Of a DNA stretch of 64,000 bases, positions 48,889 to 57,758 are shown in pieces. How positions within the stretch are numbered: position 1 is the first letter of the stretch; each line of letters begins with the position of its first letter. The notes beneath the pieces are model-generated. The model did not search any database, was not told the DNA's origin, and saw only the letters and a list, made by a program, of their open reading frames with translations. The stretch lies in the NCBI RefSeq assembly GCF_003610255.1, contig NZ_RAPS01000001.1, forward strand, positions 186,001 to 250,000. The letters run 5' to 3'. The position numbers and the translations under genes are program-made. Origin of the DNA: Streptomyces sp. TLI_171 (GTDB lineage: Bacteria > Actinomycetota > Actinomycetes > Streptomycetales > Streptomycetaceae).

Positions 48889-51339
48889 ATGGCACCCCAA
48901 CTGACCTCCTCCGCCGGCGAGTCGGCGGCTCCCCCCGCCGACCTGCTCGACCTGGAGGGCAAGGCGCGGCTGGTCTCCGGCGGCGACACCTTCCGCACCA
49001 GCGGCGAGCCCGCGCTCGGCCTGTACCCCGTCGTCTGCTCGGACGGGCCGGTCGGGGTGCGGGGCGAGCGCTGGGACGAGACCGACACCGCGCTGCTGCT
49101 GCCCTGCGCGACCGCGCTGGCCGCCGGCTGGGACGAGCGACTCGTCACCCGCATGGGCGAGTTGCTGGCTTCCGAGGCCCGCCGCAAGGGGGTGCACCTG
49201 CTGCTCGCGCCGACCCTCAACCTGCACCGCTCGCCGCTCGGCGGCCGCAACTTCGAGTGCTTCTCGGAGGATCCGCTGCTCACCGGGCGGATCGGCGCGG
49301 CCTACATCACCGGCCTGCAGGCCGGCGGGGTGGCCGCCGCCGCCAAACACTACGTGGCCAACGACTCGGAGACCGAGCGGCTCACCGTGGACGCCCGGGT
49401 GGACGAGCGGACGCTGCGCGAGGTGTACCTGGCGCCGTTCGAGGCGGCGGTGCGGGCCGGGGTGTGGGCGGTGATGTCCGCCTACAACCGGGTCAACGGC
49501 ACCTCGATGGTCGAACACCCGCTGCTGGCCGAGCCGTTGAAGGGCGAGTGGGGCTTCGACGGACTGGTGGTCTCCGACTGGGGGGCGGTGCACTCCGCCG
49601 ACGGGCCCGGCGCGGGCGCCTGCGACCTGTCGATGCCCGGCCCCAACCCGGCCTGGGGACCGGCGCTGGCCGCCGCGGTGCGGGCGGGGCGGGTCCCGCT
49701 CGCCGCGCTGGAGGACAAGGTGGAGCGGCTGCTGCGGCTGGCCGGCCGGGTCGGCGCCTTCGACCCGCCGCCGCCCGTCCGGGCGCCCGTGCCCACCGAC
49801 GGCGCCACCCGCGCCGCACTGCGCGCGGCGGCCGCGGCCGGCACCGTCCTGCTGCACAACCCGACGCGGCTGCTCCCCCTCGACGGGCCGGCGCTGCGCC
49901 GGGTCGCCGTGCTCGGCCCGAACGCCGCCACCGCCCGGGTGCAGGGCGGCGGCAGCGCCTCGGTCTTCCCCGCCGCGCCGGTGTCCCCGCTGGCCGGCCT
50001 GCGCGCCGCACTCGGTCCCGGCGTCGCCGTCGACCACGCCCCCGGGGTGCGCACCGGACTGCGCCCGACGCCGCTGGCCGCCGCCGACTGCACCCTCCCG
50101 GACGGCTCCGGCCCGGGCGTGCTGGTCCGCTACCTGGCTGCCGACGGCTCCCCGGTGCACGCCGAACCCCGGCTCACCGGGCGGGTGCTGGAGCCCTCCG
50201 CGGAGATCGACCTGTCCCCCGTGCGCACCATCGAGGTGGCCACCCGGTTCACCGCGCCGCGGGCCGGCCGCTGGCGGCTCGGCGTGGTGGGCCTCGGCGC
50301 GCTGCGCCTGGAGGCGGACGGCGAGGTGCTGCTCGACGAGTACGTGGCACCGCTGTCCGACGACCCGACGTACCTGCACGTCAGCCCCTCGTTCCGGCAG
50401 GTGGAGCTGGAGTTGACGGCCGGTCGGACGGTGGAGCTGCTGGCCCGGCGCACCGTGGAGGCGGCGCACGGGCGGGTGCTGGTGCTGGCCGCGGACCCGC
50501 CGGCCGCGGAGCTGGAGCGGGAGTTCGCGCACGCCGTCGAACTGGCCCGCGGAGCGGACGTCGCGGTGGTGGTGGTCGGCACCACCGACGAGCACGAGAG
50601 CGAGGGCTTCGACCGGATCGGCCTCCGACTCCCCGGCGCGCAGGACGAGTTGGTGGCGGCGGTGGCCGCCGTCAACCCGCGCACCGTGGTCGTGGTGAAC
50701 ACCGGCAGCCCCGTGCTGCTGCCCTGGCGGGAGCAGGTCGGCGCCGTGCTCACCTGCTGGTTCCCCGGGCAGGAGGGCGGCCACGCGCTCGCCGACGTGC
50801 TGCTCGGCCGCACCGAGCCGGGCGGGCGGCTGCCCACCACCTGGCCGGACGCCGCCGACGACTGCCCCGTCTACGCCACCGCCCCGCAGGACGGCCGCCT
50901 CGACTACGCCGAGGGCCTGCACGTCGGCCACCGCGGCTGGCTGCGCTCCGGCCGCACCCCCGCGTACTGGTTCGGCCACGGCCTGGGCTGGGGCGACTGG
51001 CGGTACCTGGCCGTCGACGCGCCCTCGGCCCCCGGCGCGGACGGCTCGCGCACCGTCCGGGTGACGCTGCGCAACGACGGGCCGCGCCGCTCCCGGGAGA
51101 CGGTGCAGCTGTACCTGGCCCGCCCGTCCTCGGCCGTCGACCGTCCGGTGCGCTGGCTGGCCGCGTACGGGCACGCCGAAGCCGAGCCCGGCCGGGAGGT
51201 CACCGTCGAGCTGCGGGTGCCGGCCCGCGCCCTGCAGCACTGGTCGGTCGAGGAGCACGCCTGGCGCACCGAGCCCGGCCCGTTCACCGTCCTGGTGGGG
51301 CCGCACTGCGGCGAGCTGCCGCTGGACACGGCGCTCTGA
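48889..51339 (+). CDS. GH3 beta-glucosidase with PA14-like insert
   Basis: The 816-residue cytoplasmic enzyme (no signal) starts at ATG 48889 with GAGAGGA upstream. GH3 catalytic features are AAAKHYVANDSETERLTVDA (sugar-binding KH) and FDGLVVSDWGAVHSADGPGA, whose Asp230 is the nucleophile. A PA14-like domain is inserted (about 410-530), followed by the GH3_C region (VVVVGTTDEHESEGFDRIGL, with the acid/base Glu likely in this stretch) and a fibronectin-like end. It would split imported gluco-oligosaccharides to glucose inside the cell. It follows the importer by 84 bases. Confidence 0.9.
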   Translation: MAPQLTSSAGESAAPPADLLDLEGKARLVSGGDTFRTSGEPALGLYPVVCSDGPVGVRGERWDETDTALLLPCATALAAGWDERLVTRMGELLASEARRKGVHLLLAPTLNLHRSPLGGRNFECFSEDPLLTGRIGAAYITGLQAGGVAAAAKHYVANDSETERLTVDARVDERTLREVYLAPFEAAVRAGVWAVMSAYNRVNGTSMVEHPLLAEPLKGEWGFDGLVVSDWGAVHSADGPGAGACDLSMPGPNPAWGPALAAAVRAGRVPLAALEDKVERLLRLAGRVGAFDPPPPVRAPVPTDGATRAALRAAAAAGTVLLHNPTRLLPLDGPALRRVAVLGPNAATARVQGGGSASVFPAAPVSPLAGLRAALGPGVAVDHAPGVRTGLRPTPLAAADCTLPDGSGPGVLVRYLAADGSPVHAEPRLTGRVLEPSAEIDLSPVRTIEVATRFTAPRAGRWRLGVVGLGALRLEADGEVLLDEYVAPLSDDPTYLHVSPSFRQVELELTAGRTVELLARRTVEAAHGRVLVLAADPPAAELEREFAHAVELARGADVAVVVVGTTDEHESEGFDRIGLRLPGAQDELVAAVAAVNPRTVVVVNTGSPVLLPWREQVGAVLTCWFPGQEGGHALADVLLGRTEPGGRLPTTWPDAADDCPVYATAPQDGRLDYAEGLHVGHRGWLRSGRTPAYWFGHGLGWGDWRYLAVDAPSAPGADGSRTVRVTLRNDGPRRSRETVQLYLARPSSAVDRPVRWLAAYGHAEAEPGREVTVELRVPARALQHWSVEEHAWRTEPGPFTVLVGPHCGELPLDTAL

Positions 51340-51347
51340 CACCCCGT

Positions 51348-51381
51348 CGGCCCCGGCCCCCGTCCGTCGGGGCCGGGGCCG
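51348..51381. terminator. Bidirectional hairpin terminator
   Basis: CGGCCCCGGCCCC (51348-51360) and GGGGCCGGGGCCG (51369-51381) pair perfectly over 13 bases between the convergent GH3 and cyclophilin genes. Confidence 0.75.
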
Positions 51382-51387
51382 CGCTGC

Positions 51388-51891
51388 CTACGGCTCGACG
51401 ACCTCGGCGCTCACCAGCACCACGTCCTCCTTGGGCACGTCGGCGTGGCCGTGGTGCGAACCGGTGCGCACCGCCTTGATCTCGTCGACCACCGCCTGGC
51501 CCTCGACCACCTCGCCGAACACCGCGTAACCCCAGCCCTGCGGGTTCTTGCCGCTGTGGTTGAGGAACTCGTTGTCCGCCACGTTGATGAAGAACTGCGC
51601 GGTCGCCGAGTGCGGGTCCGAGGTGCGGGCCATCGCCACCGTGTACTTGGTGTTCTTCAGCCCGTTGTCGGCCTCGTTCTGGATCGGCGCCCGGGTCTCC
51701 TTGCGCTTCAGGCCGGGCTCCATGCCGCCGCCCTGCACCATGAAGTTGTCGATCACGCGGTGGAAGACGGTCCCGTTGTAGAACCCGTCCGTCACGTACT
51801 GCAGGAAGTTCGCCACCGACGCCGGGGCCTTCTCGGCGTCGAGGCGGATCACGATGTCGCCGTGATTGGTGCTCAGCTTGACCTTGGACAA
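51388..51891 (-). CDS. Cyclophilin-type peptidyl-prolyl isomerase
   Basis: The 167-residue cytoplasmic protein speeds cis-trans change at prolines. It has [20 protein letters not shown], the active-site stretch [20 protein letters not shown] with the Arg, and [20 protein letters not shown], then [19 protein letters not shown]. The start appears to be TTG 51891 ([12 protein letters not shown]) with GAGG 5 bases upstream; there is no ATG or GTG nearer than an unrelated Pro/Arg-rich extension. It is of the short type found in actinobacteria. Confidence 0.88.
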   Translation of the reverse strand: MSKVKLSTNHGDIVIRLDAEKAPASVANFLQYVTDGFYNGTVFHRVIDNFMVQGGGMEPGLKRKETRAPIQNEADNGLKNTKYTVAMARTSDPHSATAQFFINVADNEFLNHSGKNPQGWGYAVFGEVVEGQAVVDEIKAVRTGSHHGHADVPKEDVVLVSAEVVEP

Positions 51892-52502
51892 GGCAACCTC
51901 ACTGGGTGTCAGCCGGTACGCGGCAGGGCCACGCACACAAGTACTCAGGTACGAAGATCGCCGCCCATTCTCGCAGCCCGCACCCCCTGCCCCGCGCCAC
52001 GCCACCCCGCCGGGAGGGGGTGTCCCGCGCGCGGCGGCGGCCGGGCGGGGTCGTCGTGCCCCGCCGGAGCGGCCGACCGCCCGGCGGAACGCATGATGGA
52101 AAGAAGGGTTGACACCACGTTCGGGGTATTGGAAGCTCCCTTTGGCCGACGCCGGGGGCATTCACTCCGGTGATCTTTTTTACCGCCGATTGTTAGCGCT
52201 AACAGTCGGCCGCCGGAACCACCGCCGGACAGGGAGGCCGGCCCGCCCGACCCGAGCTCCACCAACGACCGCCGACCCCTGCGGCGCCCACGAGGCAGAG
52301 CCGCGAAGCCGGAAGCGATTCGCCGTCCCGAAATTCCGGGAAAGCCGCTCCGGAATTCGGCGCACCGTCCTCCGGTCCTTCGCACGGCGCCTTTCGCCGC
52401 CCGATCGGGCGACCTTTTCCGAATCCCCGCCCCCACCGCCGCCGGGCAGGCCATCGGCGCACGTTTGTCATGCCCACAACTAGTCTCACCAGGAGGCGAT
52501 CC
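51892..52502. other. Long intergenic region upstream of the alpha-galactosidase
   Basis: About 610 bases with no supportable gene. It contains the cyclophilin promoter, the LacI-type palindrome at 52191-52204, and a T-rich stretch (ATCTTTTTTACC around 52172-52183) that suits promoter DNA. Open frames here are Arg/Pro-rich shadows. Confidence 0.4.
52191..52204. promoter_or_regulatory. LacI-type operator in front of the alpha-galactosidase gene
   Basis: TGTTAGCGCTAACA is a perfect 14-base palindrome with the GCGC centre of LacI-family sites. It differs from the GGAGAGCGCTCTCC site of the glucan genes, so another LacI-type regulator, not encoded in this window, should bind it. It lies 300 bases before the alpha-galactosidase start. 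Confidence 0.75.
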
Positions 52503-54185
52503 ATGCTCCACGCGAACCCGCGCGTCCCCCGGCCGTCGCCGCGCACCCGGCTGCGGAGGACGCTGGCCGGCGTGCTCTCCGCCTTACTGCTGTCCCTCGC
52601 GATTCCGCTGCTCTCCCTGAGCGCGGCCACCCCGGCCGCCGCGCTGGGCAACGGTCTGGCCACCACTCCGCCGATGGGCTTCAACGACTGGAACGCCTAC
52701 GGCTGCAACGTCTCCGAGTCGCTGATCAAGAGCACCGCGCTGGCCATGCACAACAACGGCATGCAGAGCGCCGGCTACACGTACGTCAACATCGACGACT
52801 GCTGGATGACCCGCACCCGGGGGTCCGACGGGCGCCTGGTCCCCGATCCGAGCAAGTTCCCGGACGGGATCAAGGGAACCGCCGACTACGTCCACTCGCT
52901 GGGGTTGAAACTGGGCATCTACGAGGACGCCGGACTGCAGACCTGCGCCGGCTTCCCCGGCAGCCTCGGGCACGAGACCACCGACGCGCAGACCTTCGCC
53001 GCGTGGGGCGTGGACTACCTGAAGTACGACAACTGCTACGCGGGGCCCGGCTGCGCGCTGAACTCCTGTCCCAACGGCACCAAGGCGCCCGCCCAGACCC
53101 GGTACACCACGATGCGCGACGCCCTGGCGGCGACCGGCCGGCCCATCCTGTTCAGCCTGTGCAACTGGGGCGAGGACGCCGTGTGGACCTGGGGCGCCGG
53201 CGTCGGCAACAGCTGGCGCACCACCGGTGACATCAACGCCAGTTTCTCCAGCATGCTGTCGATCTTCCACAGCAACGTGAACCTGGCCGCCTACGCCGGG
53301 CCCGGACACTGGAACGACCCGGACATGCTGGAGGTCGGCAACGGTCCGCTCACCGACACCGAGAGCCGCTCGGAGTTCAGCCTGTGGGCGGAGATGGCGG
53401 CCCCGCTGATCGCCGGCACCAACATCGCCTCGGCCACCCCGGCCACCCTGGCCACGCTCACCAACTCCCGGGTGATCGCGGTGGACCAGGACCCGCTCGG
53501 CAAGCAGGGCACCCTGGTCTCCTCCGCGGGCGGTCTCGACGTGCTGGCCAAGCCGCTCGCGAACGGCGACGTCTCGGTGGCCCTGTTCAACGAGACCGGG
53601 TCGACCGCCACCATCAGCACCTCCGCCGCCGCGATCGGGAAGAGCGGGGCCTCCAGCTACGGCCTCACCGACCTGTGGTCCGGGGCGACCTCGACGACCA
53701 CGGGCGCCATCAGCGCCTCGGTGCCGGCCCACGGCACCACCATGCTCCGGGTCGCGGGCGGTGCCGCCGGCGGGACGAACCAGGCCGGGCCGGTGCACGC
53801 GGTGGGTGCGAACAAGTGCCTGGACGTGCCGAACTCGACCACCACCCCGGGCACCCAGCTGATCATCTGGGACTGCAACGGCCAGCCGAACCAGACCTGG
53901 ACCCGCACGCCCTCCGGCCAGTTGACCGTCGTCACCGGCGGCACCCTGATGTGCCTGGACGCGTACAACGGCCAGACCTCGCCCGGCACCAAGGTCGAGA
54001 CCTGGACCTGCAACAACCAGCCGAACCAGCAGTGGAACGTGAACGCCGACGGCACCATCACCAGCGCCGGGTCCGGACTCTGCCTCGACGTCACCGCCAA
54101 GTCCACGGCCAACGGCGCCCTGGTCGACCTGTGGACCTGCAACGGCCAGCCGAACCAGCAGTGGACCTTCACCCCGTCCAGCTGA
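52503..54185 (+). CDS. Secreted GH27 alpha-galactosidase with ricin-type lectin domain
   Basis: The 560-residue exported enzyme starts at ATG 52503 with AGGAGG upstream. After a Sec signal (to about ALG, residue 49) the GH27 domain shows TPPMGFNDWNAYGCNVSESL, YTYVNIDDCWMTRTRGSDGR, VDYLKYDNCYAGPG with nucleophile Asp176, and HWNDPDMLEVGNGPLTDTES with the acid/base Asp. The last 130 residues form a ricin B/CBM13 domain with three QxW-type repeats (QTWTRTPSG, QQWNVNADG, QQWTFTPSS). It removes alpha-galactose from galactomannan or related side chains. Confidence 0.92.
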   Translation: MLHANPRVPRPSPRTRLRRTLAGVLSALLLSLAIPLLSLSAATPAAALGNGLATTPPMGFNDWNAYGCNVSESLIKSTALAMHNNGMQSAGYTYVNIDDCWMTRTRGSDGRLVPDPSKFPDGIKGTADYVHSLGLKLGIYEDAGLQTCAGFPGSLGHETTDAQTFAAWGVDYLKYDNCYAGPGCALNSCPNGTKAPAQTRYTTMRDALAATGRPILFSLCNWGEDAVWTWGAGVGNSWRTTGDINASFSSMLSIFHSNVNLAAYAGPGHWNDPDMLEVGNGPLTDTESRSEFSLWAEMAAPLIAGTNIASATPATLATLTNSRVIAVDQDPLGKQGTLVSSAGGLDVLAKPLANGDVSVALFNETGSTATISTSAAAIGKSGASSYGLTDLWSGATSTTTGAISASVPAHGTTMLRVAGGAAGGTNQAGPVHAVGANKCLDVPNSTTTPGTQLIIWDCNGQPNQTWTRTPSGQLTVVTGGTLMCLDAYNGQTSPGTKVETWTCNNQPNQQWNVNADGTITSAGSGLCLDVTAKSTANGALVDLWTCNGQPNQQWTFTPSS

Positions 54186-54206
54186 CGAGACCCGAGGAGC
54201 CGAAAG

Positions 54207-55724
54207 ATGCGTGACAGTCAACGCCCGGAACGACGAGCGAGGCTCGCACCGTCGTTCCACCACCCCGCCGGCCCGCTGATCCGCGTGGCCGCCACGATCC
54301 TGCTGATCCTCGGCAGTCTCACCGGCGCGGGAGCCCTCGCCGGAACCGCGCGGGCCGCCACCGCCGGCCCGTGCGACCTCTACGCGGCGGGCGGGACGCC
54401 CTGTGCGGCCGCGCACTCCACGGTCCGGGCGCTGTACTCGGGGTACGGCGGAGCGCTCTACCAGGTCCGCCGGGGCTCGGACAGCAGGACGCAGAACGTC
54501 GGCGTGGTCAGCCCCGGGGGCGTCGCCAACGCCGCCACCCAGGACGCCTTCTGCGCGGGCACCTCGTGCGTGGTCACCGTGGTCTTCGACCAGTCCGGGC
54601 ACGGCAACGACCTCGCTTACCAGGGACCTGGTGGCGCCGGCGGCAGCGACACGCCGGCCAGCGCCACCAGCGAGGCCCTCGCGCTCGGCGGCGCCAAGGC
54701 GTACTCGCTCTACATCAACCCCGGCAACAGCTACTGGCACGACGGGTCCTCCTCCGGCATGCCGCTCGGCAGCGCCCCGCAGGGCGCGTACATGGTGACC
54801 AGCGGCACCCACGTCAACAGCGGCTGCTGCTTCGACTACGGGAACAGCGAGACGGACCGCAAGGCGGACGGTGCGGGCGCCATGAACGCCATCTACTTCG
54901 GGACCAGCTGCTGGTTCGGCGGCTGCTCGGGGACCGGTCCGTGGGTGCAGGCCGACCTCGAGTACGGCCTGTACTCCGGCGGCAGCCAGTCCTGGAACCA
55001 GAACCAGCGGGCCTTCAACAGCCGCTACGTCACCGCGATGCTGAAGAACAACGGCGTCTCGCAGTTCGCGCTCAAGGGCGGTGACGCCCAGTCCGGCGGG
55101 CTCACGACCCTGTGGAACGGCGCCCTCCCGCCCGGCTACAGCCCGATGAAGCAGCAGGGCGCGATCATCCTGGGCAGCGGCGGCGACTGCTGCAACGGCA
55201 ACACCAACCAGAGTCTCGGCACCTTCTACGAGGGCGCCGTGGTCAGCGGCTACCCGTCCGACGCCACCGACAACGCCGTCCAGGCCAACATCGCGGCCGC
55301 CGGCTACAGCACCGGCGCGGGCGGCTCCAGCACCGGCCCGCTGCACGCCGTCGGCGCCGGGAAGTGCCTGGACGTGCCCAACTCCAGCACCACCGGCGGC
55401 ACCCAGCTCCAGATCTACTCCTGCTCCGGGGCCGCGAACCAGACCTGGACCGCCACCTCCTCCGGCCAGCTGACGGTGTACTCCGGCAGCAGCCAACTGT
55501 GCCTGGACGCCAGCAACAAGGGGACCGCCAACGGCACCAAGGCGATCGTCTGGCCCTGCAACGGGCAGTCCAACCAGCAGTGGAACCGGAACGCCAACGG
55601 CACCGTCACCAGTGCCCAGTCCGGACTCTGCCTGGACGTCTCCGGGGCGTCCACGGCGAACGGCGCCCAGGTCCAGCTGTGGGCCTGCAACGGGCAGAGC
55701 AACCAGCAGTGGAAGCTCGGCTGA
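54207..55724 (+). CDS. Secreted GH54-type alpha-L-arabinofuranosidase with ricin-type lectin domain
   Basis: The 505-residue exported enzyme starts at ATG 54207 with GAGGAG, 22 bases after the alpha-galactosidase, so the two are probably one transcript. The catalytic domain has the AbfB/GH54 pattern: GPCDLYAAGGTPCAAAHSTV, VVFDQSGHGNDLAYQGPGGA, GCCFDYGNSETD with the vicinal-cysteine pair and the Glu nucleophile, and TFYEGAVVSGYPSDATDNAV. It ends in a CBM13 (three QxW repeats). It trims arabinose from arabinoxylan or arabinan. Confidence 0.9.
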   Translation: MRDSQRPERRARLAPSFHHPAGPLIRVAATILLILGSLTGAGALAGTARAATAGPCDLYAAGGTPCAAAHSTVRALYSGYGGALYQVRRGSDSRTQNVGVVSPGGVANAATQDAFCAGTSCVVTVVFDQSGHGNDLAYQGPGGAGGSDTPASATSEALALGGAKAYSLYINPGNSYWHDGSSSGMPLGSAPQGAYMVTSGTHVNSGCCFDYGNSETDRKADGAGAMNAIYFGTSCWFGGCSGTGPWVQADLEYGLYSGGSQSWNQNQRAFNSRYVTAMLKNNGVSQFALKGGDAQSGGLTTLWNGALPPGYSPMKQQGAIILGSGGDCCNGNTNQSLGTFYEGAVVSGYPSDATDNAVQANIAAAGYSTGAGGSSTGPLHAVGAGKCLDVPNSSTTGGTQLQIYSCSGAANQTWTATSSGQLTVYSGSSQLCLDASNKGTANGTKAIVWPCNGQSNQQWNRNANGTVTSAQSGLCLDVSGASTANGAQVQLWACNGQSNQQWKLG

Positions 55725-55761
55725 CCCCCGCCGCGGGTCGGCGACGACCGCCTTCGGGCGC

Positions 55762-56394
55762 TCAGTCGAAGCGGATGTGACGGATCTTCACCCGGGCCCG
55801 GCGCAGACTCGCCCGCAGGGCGGTGTCGGTGTCGGGCCCGAGGTGGAGTCCGGCCAGGTCGGCGATGCGCTCGGTGACCTGGCGGACGCTCAGGTGGTCG
55901 GTGGTCAGGTGGGCGGCGAACTCGGGACCGGCCAGCCGGGCCAGGCAGTCGTCCAGGCGGCGGACGGCGAAGCTCTCCCGGCGGGGCGGTCCGGTCCGCC
56001 CGGCGAGGCGGCGCAGGCGGTGGACGGGGTCGCGTTCGGTGAGCCGGCGCAGCACGGTGGCGCGGTCCGCGAGCAGGGTGAAGTGCCGCACGTCGTGGCC
56101 GAGTTCGCGCAGGCGTCCGACGGTCTCGGCGAAGTACCGGGCGTCGGTGACGGTCATCGGGACGACCACCGTGCCGGGGTGGCGGCGGGCGGCGAGGTCG
56201 AGCATCTCGACGGTGCCGTGCCGCCAGGCGGGAAGGTCCTGGAAGTCGCCGCGCAGCCCGGGCGGCAGCATCCGGTGGAGCCCGAACCCGAGGTGCTCGG
56301 GATCGCACACCACCGCCCCGGGCAGCCGGCGCACCAGCTCGTGCGCGGTCTGCGTCTTGCCGCCGCCGAACGGTCCGTTGATCCACACCAGCAC
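55762..56394 (-). CDS. TmrB-like P-loop ATPase
   Basis: The 210-residue ATP-binding protein starts at ATG 56394 with MLVWINGPFGGGKTQTAHEL; the P-loop is GPFGGGKT. This opening and the following PEHLGFGLHRMLPPGL match the tunicamycin-resistance protein TmrB and related small kinases. The rest (VVVPMTVTDARYFAETVGRL, LHLGPDTDTALRASLRRA) is helical. A kinase or resistance role is possible but not proven. It follows the MFS gene by 9 bases on the same strand. Confidence 0.72.
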   Translation of the reverse strand: MLVWINGPFGGGKTQTAHELVRRLPGAVVCDPEHLGFGLHRMLPPGLRGDFQDLPAWRHGTVEMLDLAARRHPGTVVVPMTVTDARYFAETVGRLRELGHDVRHFTLLADRATVLRRLTERDPVHRLRRLAGRTGPPRRESFAVRRLDDCLARLAGPEFAAHLTTDHLSVRQVTERIADLAGLHLGPDTDTALRASLRRARVKIRHIRFD

Positions 56395-56403
56395 GGTCGG
56401 ATC

Positions 56404-57696
56404 CTAGCCGTCCAGGGTGGTCAGGCGGCGCAGCGGGGAGAGCGCGGTGGGGATCCATGCGCCGGCCAGGGCGACGGCGGAGACGGCCAGTGCGCCGCGG
56501 GCGCCGAGGGCGGTGGCGAGGGTGCCGGCGGTGGCGGCGCCGAGCGCGACGGCGGCGGTGAACAGGACCCGCATGGTGCCGTTGACGCGGGCCAGCAGGT
56601 GGGCGGGGGTGAGCTGCTGGCGGAAGGTGGTCATCAGGACGGAGTCGAAGCCGACCTTCAGCATCACCAGCGCCCAGGCCAGGGCGGCGGCCGGCGCGGG
56701 GACGGGGCGGCCGAGCAGCGGGAGGGTGAGGGACAGCGGTGCGACGGCGAGGCCGACCAGCAGGGCGGCGCGGCCGGCGCCGAGGCGGCGGGCGAGCCGG
56801 ACGGCGGTGAGGGCGCCGGTCAGTCCGCCGAGGCCGCCGGCCCCCAGGAACAGACCCAACTCGCTCTGCTTCCACTGCAGTTCGGTGAGGCAGAGGACAG
56901 GCAGCAGGGTGGTCGCGCCGGCGGTGCCGATGTTGACCAGGGAGCCGGAGAGCAGGACGGCGCGCAGCGCGGGCCGGCGGGCGACGAAGGCGACGCCGTC
57001 GGCGATGTCCCGCAGGAGCGGCGGCCGCCGGCCGGGGCCGGCCGGCGCGAGGTGTTCGCGGGTGGCGAGGGCGGCGAGCCAGCCGGCGGACCAGAGGTAG
57101 CCGGCGGCCATGGCGAGCAGCACGGCGGGCGGGCCGATCAGTCCGGCGGCCCAGCCGGCCAGCGGTGGTCCGGCGATCAGGGCGGTCTGGGTGACGGTGG
57201 CGAGGCGGGCGTTGGTGGGGGCGAGCAGCGCGCCGGGGGCGAGGTCCTTGACGGTGCTCTGGGTGGCGAGGTCGAAGAAGACGGTGGCGATGCCCTGCAC
57301 CAGGACGACGGCCAGCAGTTGGGCCATCGTCAGGTGGTGGAGGCGGGCGGCGACCGGAACGGTGACCAGGGCGGCGGCCCGCACCAGGTCCGCGGTGATC
57401 ATCACGGGGCGCCGGCGGACCCGGTCCAGCCAGGCGCCCACGGGCAGGCCGAGCAGGACGAACGGCAGGGCGAGCGCCGCTTTCAGCAGGCCGAGGCCGC
57501 CGGGCCCGGCGTGCAGGGCCCCGACCGCCGTCAACGGAACGGCGACCTGGCCGAGTTGGGCTCCCCAGACGGCGACCCCGGAGGCGGTGAGGTAGCGCGA
57601 GCGGTCCCGCCGGAGGACGGCTTCGCCGGCGGCGGCACGAGGAGTTCGGCCCGGCGGGGTGGGCGCCGGGGGCCGGGTGGCGGTGCGTGGGGTCAT
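56404..57696 (-). CDS. MFS transporter (EntS/enterobactin-exporter-like)
   Basis: The 430-residue permease has 10-12 helices; the LPVGAWLDRVRRRPVMITAD loop between helices 2 and 3 is the MFS motif A of the drug-efflux type. The pattern (LGLLKAALALPFVLLGLPVG, VLVQGIATVFFDLATQSTVK, FDSVLMTTFRQQLTPAHLLA) is that of the EntS/MFS_3 group. It is divergent from the frameshifted regulator at 57759 and co-directional with the TmrB-like gene. Confidence 0.85.
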   Translation of the reverse strand: MTPRTATRPPAPTPPGRTPRAAAGEAVLRRDRSRYLTASGVAVWGAQLGQVAVPLTAVGALHAGPGGLGLLKAALALPFVLLGLPVGAWLDRVRRRPVMITADLVRAAALVTVPVAARLHHLTMAQLLAVVLVQGIATVFFDLATQSTVKDLAPGALLAPTNARLATVTQTALIAGPPLAGWAAGLIGPPAVLLAMAAGYLWSAGWLAALATREHLAPAGPGRRPPLLRDIADGVAFVARRPALRAVLLSGSLVNIGTAGATTLLPVLCLTELQWKQSELGLFLGAGGLGGLTGALTAVRLARRLGAGRAALLVGLAVAPLSLTLPLLGRPVPAPAAALAWALVMLKVGFDSVLMTTFRQQLTPAHLLARVNGTMRVLFTAAVALGAATAGTLATALGARGALAVSAVALAGAWIPTALSPLRRLTTLDG

Positions 57697-57758
57697 GGCG
57701 GAGAGCGTCGGGGATCCGGTCCGGGCGGCTCAATGGATTCGTCGTAGGGTGAATCCTC

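Noticed and set aside
47863-51342. 1159-codon minus frame over permease and GH3 genes
   Set aside because: Antisense of three well-supported genes.
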